Source: Actinomycetes bacterium (lineage in GTDB: Bacteria > Actinomycetota > Coriobacteriia > Coriobacteriales > Eggerthellaceae). From it: a stretch of 12,148 nt of DNA. This document shows, piece after piece, positions 1 through 7,028 of this stretch. The first letter of the stretch is position 1. Every line of letters starts with the position of its first letter. Position numbers and translations under genes: made by a program. Under the pieces are notes generated by a model. The model saw only the letters and a list, made by a program, of their open reading frames with translations. It had not been told where the DNA came from and searched no databases. Location of the stretch: positions 1 to 12,148 of the forward strand of contig JAEWQO010000060.1 of assembly GCA_023460315.1 (NCBI GenBank), written 5' to 3'.

Positions 1-226
1 CCCGGGGGGAGGATCGGGCGTCGCGCGCGCGCTGGGCGCTCGCGCGCCGAGGAGGGGTCCCCTCCGCCCGATGGGGCGGGGAGGGCCCCTTCCGCGTTTT
101 GGGGAGGGGCGGGACGGCGACGTCCGCGCGCTTCCGCATGTGGTGCAGACCCGTCCGTTCGGCTCCGGGTTTTGCCGTTCTTATGGGCGCAGTCGCCCTA
201 TTAGGTCCGTCCTTCGGGTTGAGAGG
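1..226. other. GC-rich, hairpin-rich stretch without a convincing gene
   Basis: The first 130 bases are extremely GC-rich, with an alternating CG run near 20-30 and several dyads. One is GGAGGGG/CCCCTCC around a single T (51-65). Overlapping it is a second dyad, CGCCC/GGGCG, near 65-80. All three plus-strand frames stay open from the edge to beyond position 200, but they encode low-complexity Arg/Gly/Pro/Ala strings, as expected from GC content alone. I therefore call no gene. A weak terminator-like dyad, ACCCG (149-153) with CGGGT (166-170) followed by three T, could end an upstream transcript entering from the left. I recognise no tRNA, tmRNA or RNase P RNA here. Confidence 0.4.
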
Positions 227-232
227 TATAAT
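227..232 (+). promoter_or_regulatory. Probable -10 element for the HEAT-like gene
   Basis: A perfect TATAAT lies 52 bases before the GTG start at 285, on the proper strand. No good -35 hexamer sits 16-18 bases upstream; the closest is TTAGGT at 201-206 with a 20-base gap. The promoter is therefore plausible but incomplete. A small GGGCG/CGCCC hairpin (185-198) lies just upstream. Confidence 0.4.
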
Positions 233-284
233 GGCAAATGAAGTGTATTCGCTTCGTTTCCCCATATGAAGACGGAGGTCGTAC

Positions 285-893
285 GTGAGCGAAAGAACGC
301 AGAATGCGAAGTTCGCAGCAGACGACGCACTTGCCGATGAAGGCAAGTTTACGGAATTGACCGAGGCGCTGTCGGGCGGCTCTCGCCGTGCGCGCCAGAA
401 TGCCGCGGCAGCTTTGGCCCAGATGGCAAAAGAGCAGCCTGATGTCTTGGTGCCGTATGGCTCCGAGATCGTCGATGCGCTCAATCGGCCCGAAGCGCGA
501 ACCCGTTGGGAATGCCTCGACATTCTGACCGTTCTGGTTGATCTTGATTCCCGAACGTGCGACAAGGCAATTTCGGGGGCGGAGGCCTGCCTGTTTGACG
601 AGGAGAGCGGGCCGGTGCGCCTTGCCGCCATGCGGTTTCTTTGCAAGCTTGGATCTACGACCGAGAACCGATCGGAGCGAGTGTGGCCCCTCGTCAACGA
701 AGGTATCCAATGCTATCACGGCGATCTCGAGTTCCAGGATATGCTCGTTGCGGTGGTTGACTTCTCTGCGGGAAAACTCGCTTCTGGAGTGAGAGATGAG
801 CTTTCTGCTCGCATGAAGTTCGATGCCGAGAACGGTAAAGGTGCCCTGAAGCGTCGGGCTGCTCAGATCGTCGCAAACGTCGACGGGAGCTAA
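285..893 (+). CDS. HEAT-repeat-like hypothetical protein (202 aa)
   Basis: This is a soluble 202-residue protein with no signal peptide or membrane segment. It is nearly all amphipathic helix. Three stretches look like HEAT/ARM-type helical pairs: about residues 34-66 (RRARQNAAAALAQMA), 70-90 (EARTRWECLDILTVL) and 108-123 (SGPVRLAAMRFLCKLG), with further helix to 198. Such repeats usually make protein-protein scaffolds, so no enzymatic role is implied. The GTG start at 285 is supported by GGAGG at 274-278, six bases upstream. A TATAAT lies at 227-232 and a strong terminator (905-925) follows, so it is probably monocistronic. Downstream lies isocitrate dehydrogenase, but nothing links the functions. 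The repeat assignment is by eye from helix pattern and composition; the specific family is not recognised. Confidence 0.75.
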   Translation: MSERTQNAKFAADDALADEGKFTELTEALSGGSRRARQNAAAALAQMAKEQPDVLVPYGSEIVDALNRPEARTRWECLDILTVLVDLDSRTCDKAISGAEACLFDEESGPVRLAAMRFLCKLGSTTENRSERVWPLVNEGIQCYHGDLEFQDMLVAVVDFSAGKLASGVRDELSARMKFDAENGKGALKRRAAQIVANVDGS

Positions 894-904
894 GCGAAAC
901 CAAG

Positions 905-925
905 CGGGCCGCGAGGCCCGTTTTT
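905..925 (+). terminator. Intrinsic terminator after the HEAT-like gene
   Basis: Perfect 6-bp arms CGGGCC (905-910) and GGCCCG (915-920) flank a GCGA loop and are followed by five T (921-925). It begins 12 bases after the stop codon and ends only 38 bases before the next start codon. Confidence 0.85.
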
Positions 926-963
926 CTGCCAAGAATCAAACAGCGAGCAATAAAGGAGAGGCC

Positions 964-2058
964 ATGGCACGTCATACCGTTACGCTCATCCCAGGAGACG
1001 GCATTGGGACGGAGACGTCGGCTGCAATGCGGCGCGTCGTTGAGGCGAGCGGCGCAGATATCGACTGGGAAATTGCTGAGGCGGGAGCCCACTGCGTCGA
1101 GACCCACGGAACTCCTTTGCCTGATTCCACCATCGATTCGGTGAAGCGCAACAAGGTGGCCATCAAAGGCCCGGTTGCCACGCCGGTGGGGACGGGATTT
1201 CGCAGCGTCAACGTCGCGCTGCGCAAAACACTGGACCTGTACACCTGTCTTCGTCCGGTTCAGTCTCTTCCGGGGGCAGGGGGGCGCTACGAAGACGTCG
1301 ATCTGACCATTGTCCGGGAGAATTCAGAGGATCTTTACGCAGGAATCGAATTCGAAGAGGGATCCGAAGCCGCCCGCAAGCTCATCGAATTTTGCGCGGA
1401 TGAGGGTGCGGGGATCATTCGCCCTGACTCAGGCATTTCCATCAAGCCTATTTCCGTGACGGGAACGGAGCGGATCGTGCGCTATGCGTTCGAGTATGCC
1501 CTGAAGCATGGGCGGAAGAACGTCACCGTAGCACATAAGGCAAACATCATGAAGCATTCCGATGGGCTTTTTCTTCGCGTTGCGCGAGAAATTGCTGCAG
1601 AGTACGAAGGGCGCATGGCCTTCGACGAACGCATCATCGACGCTTTCTGCATGAATCTGGTCATGGATCCCTCGCAGTTTGACGTGATCGTGTTCCCGAA
1701 CCTCTATGGCGACATCGCCAGTGACTTGGCTGCCGGACTTGTGGGAGGACTGGGCATAGCTCCCGGAGCAAACATAGGCGAGGACTATGCCGTCTTTGAG
1801 GCCGTGCATGGCTCCGCGCCCGACATTGCTGGGCAGGACAAAGCGAATCCAACTGCAGAAATTCTGTCGGCAGCCATGATGCTCGATCATCTGGGTGAGC
1901 TTGACGCTGCCGCACGCATTCGTGCCGCTGTGCAGGCGGTGTATGCCGAGGGCGTTCATCTGACGGGGGACATTCGCCGGGCGACGGGCACCAAGGTTCC
2001 TGCCGCCACTTGCACGGAATTCACGGACGCGCTCGTTGCGGCGTTTGAAACAGAATAG
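964..2058 (+). CDS. icd: Isocitrate dehydrogenase, NAD-type
   Basis: Catalyses oxidative decarboxylation of isocitrate to 2-oxoglutarate in the cytoplasm. The 364 residues are a full-length member of the isocitrate/isopropylmalate dehydrogenase superfamily. The N-terminus has IPGDGIG (9-15). Isocitrate-binding Ser81 and Asn83 sit in RSVNVALRK, followed by DLYTCLRPV. RENSEDLYAGIE (118-129) supplies the active-site Tyr125. HKANIMK carries catalytic Lys192, and GDIASD provides metal-binding Asp250 and Asp254. The cofactor loop reads HGSAPDIAG, with Asp287-Ile288 where the NADP-dependent E. coli enzyme has Lys344-Tyr345. Family knowledge makes that Asp diagnostic of NAD preference. Ser81/Asn83 argue against isopropylmalate or homoisocitrate as substrate. 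AAAGGAGAG (952-960) precedes ATG 964. The aconitase gene follows 11 bases after the stop, giving one operon for two successive steps. Confidence 0.93.
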   Translation: MARHTVTLIPGDGIGTETSAAMRRVVEASGADIDWEIAEAGAHCVETHGTPLPDSTIDSVKRNKVAIKGPVATPVGTGFRSVNVALRKTLDLYTCLRPVQSLPGAGGRYEDVDLTIVRENSEDLYAGIEFEEGSEAARKLIEFCADEGAGIIRPDSGISIKPISVTGTERIVRYAFEYALKHGRKNVTVAHKANIMKHSDGLFLRVAREIAAEYEGRMAFDERIIDAFCMNLVMDPSQFDVIVFPNLYGDIASDLAAGLVGGLGIAPGANIGEDYAVFEAVHGSAPDIAGQDKANPTAEILSAAMMLDHLGELDAAARIRAAVQAVYAEGVHLTGDIRRATGTKVPAATCTEFTDALVAAFETE

Positions 2059-2064
2059 GAAGGG
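2059..2064 (+). promoter_or_regulatory. Ribosome binding site deciding the aconitase start
   Basis: GAAGGG, within AGGAAGGG at 2057-2064, lies five bases before ATG 2070. A possible in-frame GTG at 2064 overlaps this Shine-Dalgarno itself and has none of its own, so ATG 2070 is preferred. Confidence 0.6.
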
Positions 2065-2069
2065 TGGCC

Positions 2070-4727
2070 ATGTCTGAGGAGCGGAGTCGCTTTGCCGGTC
2101 GTCTCGAAGTGGGGGACTTGACCTATTCGTATTATCCCGTAGCACACATTTCGGGTTCTGAGAAGTTGCCTCTCGCCTTGACGGTGCTTCTCGAGAACGT
2201 TCTCCGCAATGCCGAGACGGATGAACAGGCAGAATTTTTGGCACAGCGCGTCATTGAAGCTGGAGAGGCGGGCATCGTCGGTGATGAGATCGAGTTTTCA
2301 CCTGCACGGGTCCTGTTTCAGGATTTCACGGGCGTGCCGGTGTTCGTCGATTTTGCCGTCATGCGCGAGGCCTGCCTGAATTTGGGTGGGGATCCGGAAA
2401 AGATCAACCCGCAGATTCCCTGTGACCTGGTCATCGATCATTCGATCATCGCTGATGAAGCCGGATGTGCGGGCGCTATGGAAAAGAACATGGAGCTTGA
2501 GTTTGCTCGCAATGGGGAACGGTACACGTTTCTCAAATGGGCCCAGAGTTCGTTTGAGAATGTGCGCATTGTTCCTCCTGGAGCAGGCATCTGCCATCAG
2601 ATCAACGTCGAGGAATTCGCTCGGGTTGCCATGACGAAGACGGAGGACGATGGCGAGTCGGTGTATTTCGACACGGTCGTTGGCACTGACAGCCATACGA
2701 CGACCGCTAACGGCATTGGAGTTCTGAGCTGGGGTGTCGGTGGAATTGAGGCAGAGGCTGCAGCCCTGGGGCAGCCGATCACGATCCTTGTTCCCCAAGT
2801 CGTCGGTGTGAAGTTGACCGGCAGGCTGTCCGATGGGGTGTCGGCAATGGACCTTGCCCTCGTGTTTGCGAACATGCTGCGGGCAAAGGGTGTTGTCGGA
2901 TCGTTTGTCGAGTGCTTTGGGTCTGGCTTGGAGTCGCTGACCGCAACGCAGCGTGCGTGCGTGGCCAACATGACGCCTGAGTATGGATGCACGTGCACGT
3001 TGTTCCCCGTCGACGGGCAGACGCTTGACTATCTTCGCGTTACCGGCCGCAGCGAACAGCAGGTTGCACTTGTGGAAGCATACGCCAAGGCACAGGGCTT
3101 CTGGAATGATCCCGATGCGCCTGCTCGCCGGTATTCCGAAGTGATTGAGCTTGACCTCTCGACGGTGAAGAGAAACCTTGCGGGTCCGTCGCGTCCCCAT
3201 GATCTCATCGTCGCCGACGAAGCTCGAGAGGCATTCTATGCGGTATGTGACGATCGGGGGCTGACGCTCGACGCGACGGTTCCGGTTGAGGTTTCGGGTT
3301 CTGCGTTCGACCTCACGCACGGCGCTCTTGCAATCGCTGCCGTGACAAGCTGCACGACTGCGACCGATCCGGCCATGATGATTGCCTCTGGCCTGGTGGC
3401 AAAACGCGCTGCCGAAGCGGGACTGGCAGCGAAGCCTTGGGTGAAGTGCGTGCTCGCCCCTGGCAGCCATGCGACCGAACTTCTGCTTGCGCGTGCCGGA
3501 CTGCTTGAGGGCCTGCAGTCTGTGGGCTTTTTCACCTGCGGATTCGGTTGTATGAGCTGCATAGGGAACTCCGGTCCTCTTCTGCCTGCCATGCATGACG
3601 TTGCGGATTCGATCGAACTTGCCAGCGTTCTTTCGGGCAATCGCAACTTCGAGGGACGCATCTCTCCCGACGTTTCGCAGAACTACCTCGCCTCACCTGC
3701 CATGGTGATCGCGTATTCGCTTGTGGGCACGATGGACTTCGACTTTTCTTCTCAGCCGATTGGCGTCGATGGACAGGGAAAGGATGTTTTCCTGGCTGAC
3801 ATTTGGCCGACCGACGACGAGATCGCTCGGCTGTTGGATGCGTCCGTGACGCAAGAGCTTTATGAAACGGGCCGCGAGGGCTTTTTGGACGGCGACGATC
3901 GCTGGCAGGCCATTACGGTTGATCCCAGTGCGACTTTCAAATGGGACGAGACATCGACTTACGTGCGTCGCGCGCCCTATTTTGACGGCATGGAAAGGCA
4001 ACCTGGCGCCGTTGAGCCCATTAAGGATGCCCGTGTCCTCGTCAATCTGGGTGATTTCATCACGACCGACCACATCAGCCCCGCGGGCTCGATTGCTTCC
4101 GATTCGCCGGCTGCCGTGTATTTGCGTGAGCGCGGCGTCGCGGAGGAGTTTTTCAACACGTATGGCGCCCGGCGTGGCAACCATGAAGTCATGATGCGGG
4201 GCACGTTTGCCAATGTCAAACTCCAGAACAAACTTGCCGAAGGAAAACGTGGCTGCTGGACACGCGATCTGCTGGACGGAACCATCACCAGCGTCTTCGA
4301 TGCTTCCCAACACTACGCTGAGGCAGGCGTTCCGCTTGCTGTGCTTGCGGGGAAGATGTATGGGAGCGGTTCGTCACGTGACTGGGCGGCAAAAGGTCCC
4401 CTGTTGCTTGGCGTTCGCGTGGCGTTCGCGGAAAGCTTTGAGCGCATTCATCGGTCCAACCTGATCGGCATGGGCGTTCTTCCTCTCCAATTCCTTGACG
4501 GACAGAATGTCGAAGTGCTCGGACTGGATGGAACCGAGGAGATCACGGTGGCACCGATTGACTTTTCTCAAGGATTGCCTGATCCAGCCATCGTGTCGGT
4601 GCAGGCGATCAAGCCTTCTGGTGCGACGGTTTCCTTTGAAGCGATCGTGCGCGTCGACACTCCGACCGAGGGTCGCTACTATAGCAATGGCGGCATTCTG
4701 CCCTATGTTGTGAGAAGCCTTTTGTAA
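2070..4727 (+). CDS. acnA: Aconitate hydratase, AcnA/IRP type
   Basis: Isomerises citrate to isocitrate via cis-aconitate using a [4Fe-4S] cluster; cytoplasmic. The 885 residues match the usual AcnA length of about 890. Landmarks in order: DHS at 123-125; DTVVGTDSHTTT at 201-212; cluster ligands Cys428 (TSCTTATDP), Cys494 and Cys497 (GCMSCIGNSGP); a linker near 640; then the swivelling C-terminal domain with DHISPAG (667-673), FNTYGARRGNHEVM and YGSGSSRDW (764-772, catalytic Arg770). The spacing of the three cysteines equals that of E. coli AcnA (435/501/504). Oddly, the segment after Cys428 reads CTTATDP rather than the usual CTNTSNP, and there are several extra cysteines, including Cys490 near the cluster. 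It is preceded by isocitrate dehydrogenase with an 11-base gap, which supports true aconitase rather than a methylcitrate or homoaconitase role. A hairpin (4741-4773) follows the stop. Confidence 0.93.
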   Translation: MSEERSRFAGRLEVGDLTYSYYPVAHISGSEKLPLALTVLLENVLRNAETDEQAEFLAQRVIEAGEAGIVGDEIEFSPARVLFQDFTGVPVFVDFAVMREACLNLGGDPEKINPQIPCDLVIDHSIIADEAGCAGAMEKNMELEFARNGERYTFLKWAQSSFENVRIVPPGAGICHQINVEEFARVAMTKTEDDGESVYFDTVVGTDSHTTTANGIGVLSWGVGGIEAEAAALGQPITILVPQVVGVKLTGRLSDGVSAMDLALVFANMLRAKGVVGSFVECFGSGLESLTATQRACVANMTPEYGCTCTLFPVDGQTLDYLRVTGRSEQQVALVEAYAKAQGFWNDPDAPARRYSEVIELDLSTVKRNLAGPSRPHDLIVADEAREAFYAVCDDRGLTLDATVPVEVSGSAFDLTHGALAIAAVTSCTTATDPAMMIASGLVAKRAAEAGLAAKPWVKCVLAPGSHATELLLARAGLLEGLQSVGFFTCGFGCMSCIGNSGPLLPAMHDVADSIELASVLSGNRNFEGRISPDVSQNYLASPAMVIAYSLVGTMDFDFSSQPIGVDGQGKDVFLADIWPTDDEIARLLDASVTQELYETGREGFLDGDDRWQAITVDPSATFKWDETSTYVRRAPYFDGMERQPGAVEPIKDARVLVNLGDFITTDHISPAGSIASDSPAAVYLRERGVAEEFFNTYGARRGNHEVMMRGTFANVKLQNKLAEGKRGCWTRDLLDGTITSVFDASQHYAEAGVPLAVLAGKMYGSGSSRDWAAKGPLLLGVRVAFAESFERIHRSNLIGMGVLPLQFLDGQNVEVLGLDGTEEITVAPIDFSQGLPDPAIVSVQAIKPSGATVSFEAIVRVDTPTEGRYYSNGGILPYVVRSLL

Positions 4728-4740
4728 ACTTGCGGCAACG

Positions 4741-4773
4741 GAGCGCCCAACCGCAGTGGGAGGTTGGGCGCTC
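4741..4773 (+). terminator. Long perfect hairpin after aconitase, no U-tract
   Basis: Perfect 12-bp arms GAGCGCCCAACC (4741-4752) and GGTTGGGCGCTC (4762-4773) enclose a 9-base loop, 13 bases past the aconitase stop. Only TTGGGG follows, so it lacks the U-run of a standard intrinsic terminator. It may stabilise the mRNA 3' end or act as a weak terminator. Confidence 0.55.
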
Positions 4774-4817
4774 TTGGGGTATGATGGGTGCTTATGTAAG
4801 GTTTTCATAGGGAAGGG

Positions 4818-6728
4818 ATGCCAGTGAGACAGACATCCGGATTTGATTCTTTGCTCGATGCGCTGCGGCAGTCGGGCGTCAATGTTGAGGGGGCGTTCGG
4901 GGGTTCGGGCAAGGCCGGCTCAACCGGCGGTCGCGAGGGGGGCAAGAAGTCTCCGCATTTGAACGTCGAGACCTCGTTTGCTGACCGAATGGCTGCCTGG
5001 GGTAAGAAGGCCCTCATTATTGCGGCGATTGTAATTGTCCTCATCGGTGCGGGCGCTTATTGGTGGTTTCATCCGCCCATCAACATCCATAGCAGCGACA
5101 CGTGGGTGTTCGTGTCCGTTTTTATTCTCTTGCCGTTGTTCTTGGTGTTTTGGAGCAAATCCCGTCGTTATAGTTCAGGAACGGCCAAGGTTGAACCAAA
5201 CCTCGGCAAGGCACGGGCATTCAGAGGGGCGTCGTACGTTCCGGTTGCCATCGTGGCTCTTGGCATTGCCGGTGCAATAGCGTCCCTTTCGATATTTCCG
5301 GGAAATGCTGAGAGATATGCGAACGTTCTCAAGACGGACACGCTTGATTTTGCCAGCGACATCAAAGAAGTCAACTATTCGGAGATTCCCGTCATCGACC
5401 GCGATTCAGCCGTTCTCTTGGGCAACCGAGAGATGGGCTCCATCCCTGAGTATGTCAGCCAATTCGAAATATCTCCGCTGTACAGCCAGATCAACTTTCA
5501 GGGATCACCGGTGCGCGTGAGTCCGCTCGCCTATGCCGACCTGTTCAAGTGGTTCACAAATCGCGATGAGGGCATTCCGGCGTATGCGCTTGTCGACATG
5601 ACCACGCAGGATGCAAAGATCGTGACCTTGGGAGATCAACCCATCCATTATTCCGAGTCTGAACCCTTGGCTCGCAATATCGATCGGTATGTGCAGTTGA
5701 AGTACCCCTTCTATATGTTCGATGAGAAATCGTTTGAGATCGACGAGGATGGGCATCCATGGTGGATATGCCCGGTGCAGACCCGCACGATTGGCCTGTT
5801 TGGCGGAACGACGATCAGCCGTGTGGTGCTCTGTGATGCAACGACGGGAGAAACGCAGGACCTCGCCATTGAAGAGGTTCCGCAATGGGTTGATCGCGCG
5901 TATCCTGCCGAATTGCTGATCGAGCAATATAACTGGAGCGGGGCCTATAGCGATGGCTGGCTCAATTCTGTGCTTGGCCAGAGAAATGTGGTTCAGACCA
6001 CGCCGGGTACCGATGGCAACGTCGGTTACAACTACATCGCAAAAGATGATGACGTATGGGTGTACACGGGAGTGACTTCGGCGACTGCAGACAATTCCAT
6101 CGTCGGCTTTGTGCTGGTGAACCAGCGCACCGCTGAATCGCATTTCTATTCAGTCGCGGGAGCAACAGAGGCTTCGGCGATGGAATCGGCTGAGGGGCAA
6201 GTACAACATTTACGTTATCAGGCAACATTTCCGCTGCTCATAAATGTGTCGAACCAACCTACGTACTTTATGGCCCTGAAAGACGATGCGGGGTTGGTGA
6301 AGCAGTTTGCGATGATCGACATCCAACGCTATCAGAACGTGGCTATCGGCAACACGGTGGCGGAATGTCAGAAGTCGTACCAGGCATTGCTGGCCACGAA
6401 CGGGGTGATTGCAGACGGCGGGGAAAGTGCGGGCATCTTGGAGGGCAGCGGAACGATTTCCCATATTGCCCAAGCGGTCGTCGATGGCAACTCCCACTTC
6501 TACGTGAAGCTGACGGAAGGGAACTCTATCTATGATTTCGCCCTTCCTGGTCTCATTGAAATTGTGGGTTACAAAGAGGGCGACGCCATTGCGTTCACGT
6601 ACGTGGAGGCTGAGCCAACGAATACCGTGGAAGAGATCTTGCCGGCTCCCTCGTCAGACAATGTGGCTGCCGATGTCGCGTCTCGGGCTGACGAGACGGC
6701 CGATTCGAGCGGCAATGCAGCGGTGTGA
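4818..6728 (+). CDS. Membrane-anchored conserved protein of unknown function (636 aa)
   Basis: Function unknown. Residues 1-60 are a short polar, Gly-rich N-terminus. Three hydrophobic segments follow at about 65-84, 95-112 and 140-161. A long polar domain of about 470 residues comes next, most likely outside the membrane. It is rich in Asp, Tyr and Trp, for example QINFQGSPVRVSPLAY, DEDGHPWWICPV, VPQWVDRAYPAELLIEQYNW and DDVWVYTGVTS. Near 555-610 is a small beta-rich segment (VDGNSHFYVKL) that could be an OB-like barrel, and the tail is low-complexity Ala/Asp/Ser. From memory, proteins with this architecture occur in clostridia and actinobacteria and are variously labelled CvpA-like or Tat-signal; I cannot confirm that here, and no catalytic motif is evident. 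The start is ambiguous: ATG 4818 has AGGGA four bases upstream, while in-frame GTG 4824 lies six bases after GGAAGGG. It is flanked by metabolic and ribosomal operons, so it is probably a lone transcript. Confidence 0.8.
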   Translation: MPVRQTSGFDSLLDALRQSGVNVEGAFGGSGKAGSTGGREGGKKSPHLNVETSFADRMAAWGKKALIIAAIVIVLIGAGAYWWFHPPINIHSSDTWVFVSVFILLPLFLVFWSKSRRYSSGTAKVEPNLGKARAFRGASYVPVAIVALGIAGAIASLSIFPGNAERYANVLKTDTLDFASDIKEVNYSEIPVIDRDSAVLLGNREMGSIPEYVSQFEISPLYSQINFQGSPVRVSPLAYADLFKWFTNRDEGIPAYALVDMTTQDAKIVTLGDQPIHYSESEPLARNIDRYVQLKYPFYMFDEKSFEIDEDGHPWWICPVQTRTIGLFGGTTISRVVLCDATTGETQDLAIEEVPQWVDRAYPAELLIEQYNWSGAYSDGWLNSVLGQRNVVQTTPGTDGNVGYNYIAKDDDVWVYTGVTSATADNSIVGFVLVNQRTAESHFYSVAGATEASAMESAEGQVQHLRYQATFPLLINVSNQPTYFMALKDDAGLVKQFAMIDIQRYQNVAIGNTVAECQKSYQALLATNGVIADGGESAGILEGSGTISHIAQAVVDGNSHFYVKLTEGNSIYDFALPGLIEIVGYKEGDAIAFTYVEAEPTNTVEEILPAPSSDNVAADVASRADETADSSGNAAV

Positions 6729-6744
6729 TTCGCGGGGTGCCTTC

Positions 6745-6762
6745 CTCGAGAGTTCGAGTTTT
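6745..6762 (+). terminator. Weak possible terminator after the membrane protein gene
   Basis: CTCGA (6745-6749) and TCGAG (6754-6758) form a 5-bp stem with a GAGT loop, followed by TTTT. The stem is short and weak, but it lies 17 bases past the stop and just before the rplJ promoter. Confidence 0.35.
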
Positions 6763-6776
6763 ATCAGCCAAATCTG

Positions 6777-6804
6777 TTGACAGGGTCGAACGCAGAGGTA
6801 GAAT
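6777..6804 (+). promoter_or_regulatory. rplJL promoter
   Basis: A perfect -35 TTGACA (6777-6782) and a -10 TAGAAT (6799-6804) are separated by 16 bases. It is the best sigma-70-type promoter in the window, as expected for a ribosomal protein operon. Transcription should begin near 6811, giving an untranslated leader of about 218 nt before rplJ. Confidence 0.85.
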
Positions 6805-6840
6805 AGATCCATTGTTTCAGTTGAAGCAATGGTATTGATT

Positions 6841-6912
6841 GTTCCGCTGCCCAAGACAGCAGGTACCGAAAGGTTTAATCGCAGCAATGCGGCCAGCCGA
6901 GGTGGTCGATGA
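6841..6912 (+). ncRNA. L10 ribosomal protein leader RNA
   Basis: The segment reads ...AAGACAGCAGGT.ACCGAAAGGT.TTAATC...CAGCCGAGGT. These are the conserved blocks I know from the bacterial L10 leader, which the L10(L12)4 complex binds as it binds 23S rRNA. A CGCA-GCAA-TGCG hairpin (6880-6891) with a GNRA-type loop lies inside. It sits between the promoter and a strong terminator upstream of rplJ, the expected place. GACAGCAGG (6855-6863) is exactly complementary to CCTGCTGTC (6932-6940) in the terminator's 5' arm. This supports control by attenuation: excess L10 binding frees the terminator arm and stops transcription. Confidence 0.85.
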
Positions 6913-6925
6913 AGTTGAATCTTTG

Positions 6926-6967
6926 ACGACCCCTGCTGTCACAAGGACGGCAGGGGTCGTTTCTTTT
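6926..6967 (+). terminator. Attenuator terminator of the rplJL leader
   Basis: Perfect 11-bp arms ACGACCCCTGC (6926-6936) and GCAGGGGTCGT (6950-6960) extend inward by GTC/GAC and a U-G pair. TTCTTTT (6961-6967) follows. It lies 62 bases before the rplJ start, so it must be conditional for the operon to be expressed. Its 5' arm overlaps the antiterminator complement at 6932-6940. Confidence 0.9.
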
Positions 6968-7028
6968 CCGAGCGACGATTCCTCTCGGACGGGCGGAACC
7001 CGAGCTTGAAGAAAAGGAGGTGTACTAC

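Noticed and set aside
141..200. tRNA-like arm containing GTTCGG
   Set aside because: No cloverleaf can be drawn: acceptor and anticodon arms are missing.
201..932. Minus-strand open frame of 243 codons over the HEAT-like gene
   Set aside because: The plus-strand frame has a good ribosome binding site, a terminator and regular helical composition; the minus frame has none and its start lies in the plus-strand terminator region.
2298..3596. Long minus-strand open frame (432 codons) inside acnA
   Set aside because: It is antisense to clear aconitase sequence, has no recognisable motifs and an Arg/His-rich composition, as expected of a shadow frame.
7020..7028. GTG 7020 as the rplJ start
   Set aside because: It overlaps the Shine-Dalgarno sequence; ATG 7029 has proper spacing and gives the normal L10 N-terminus.
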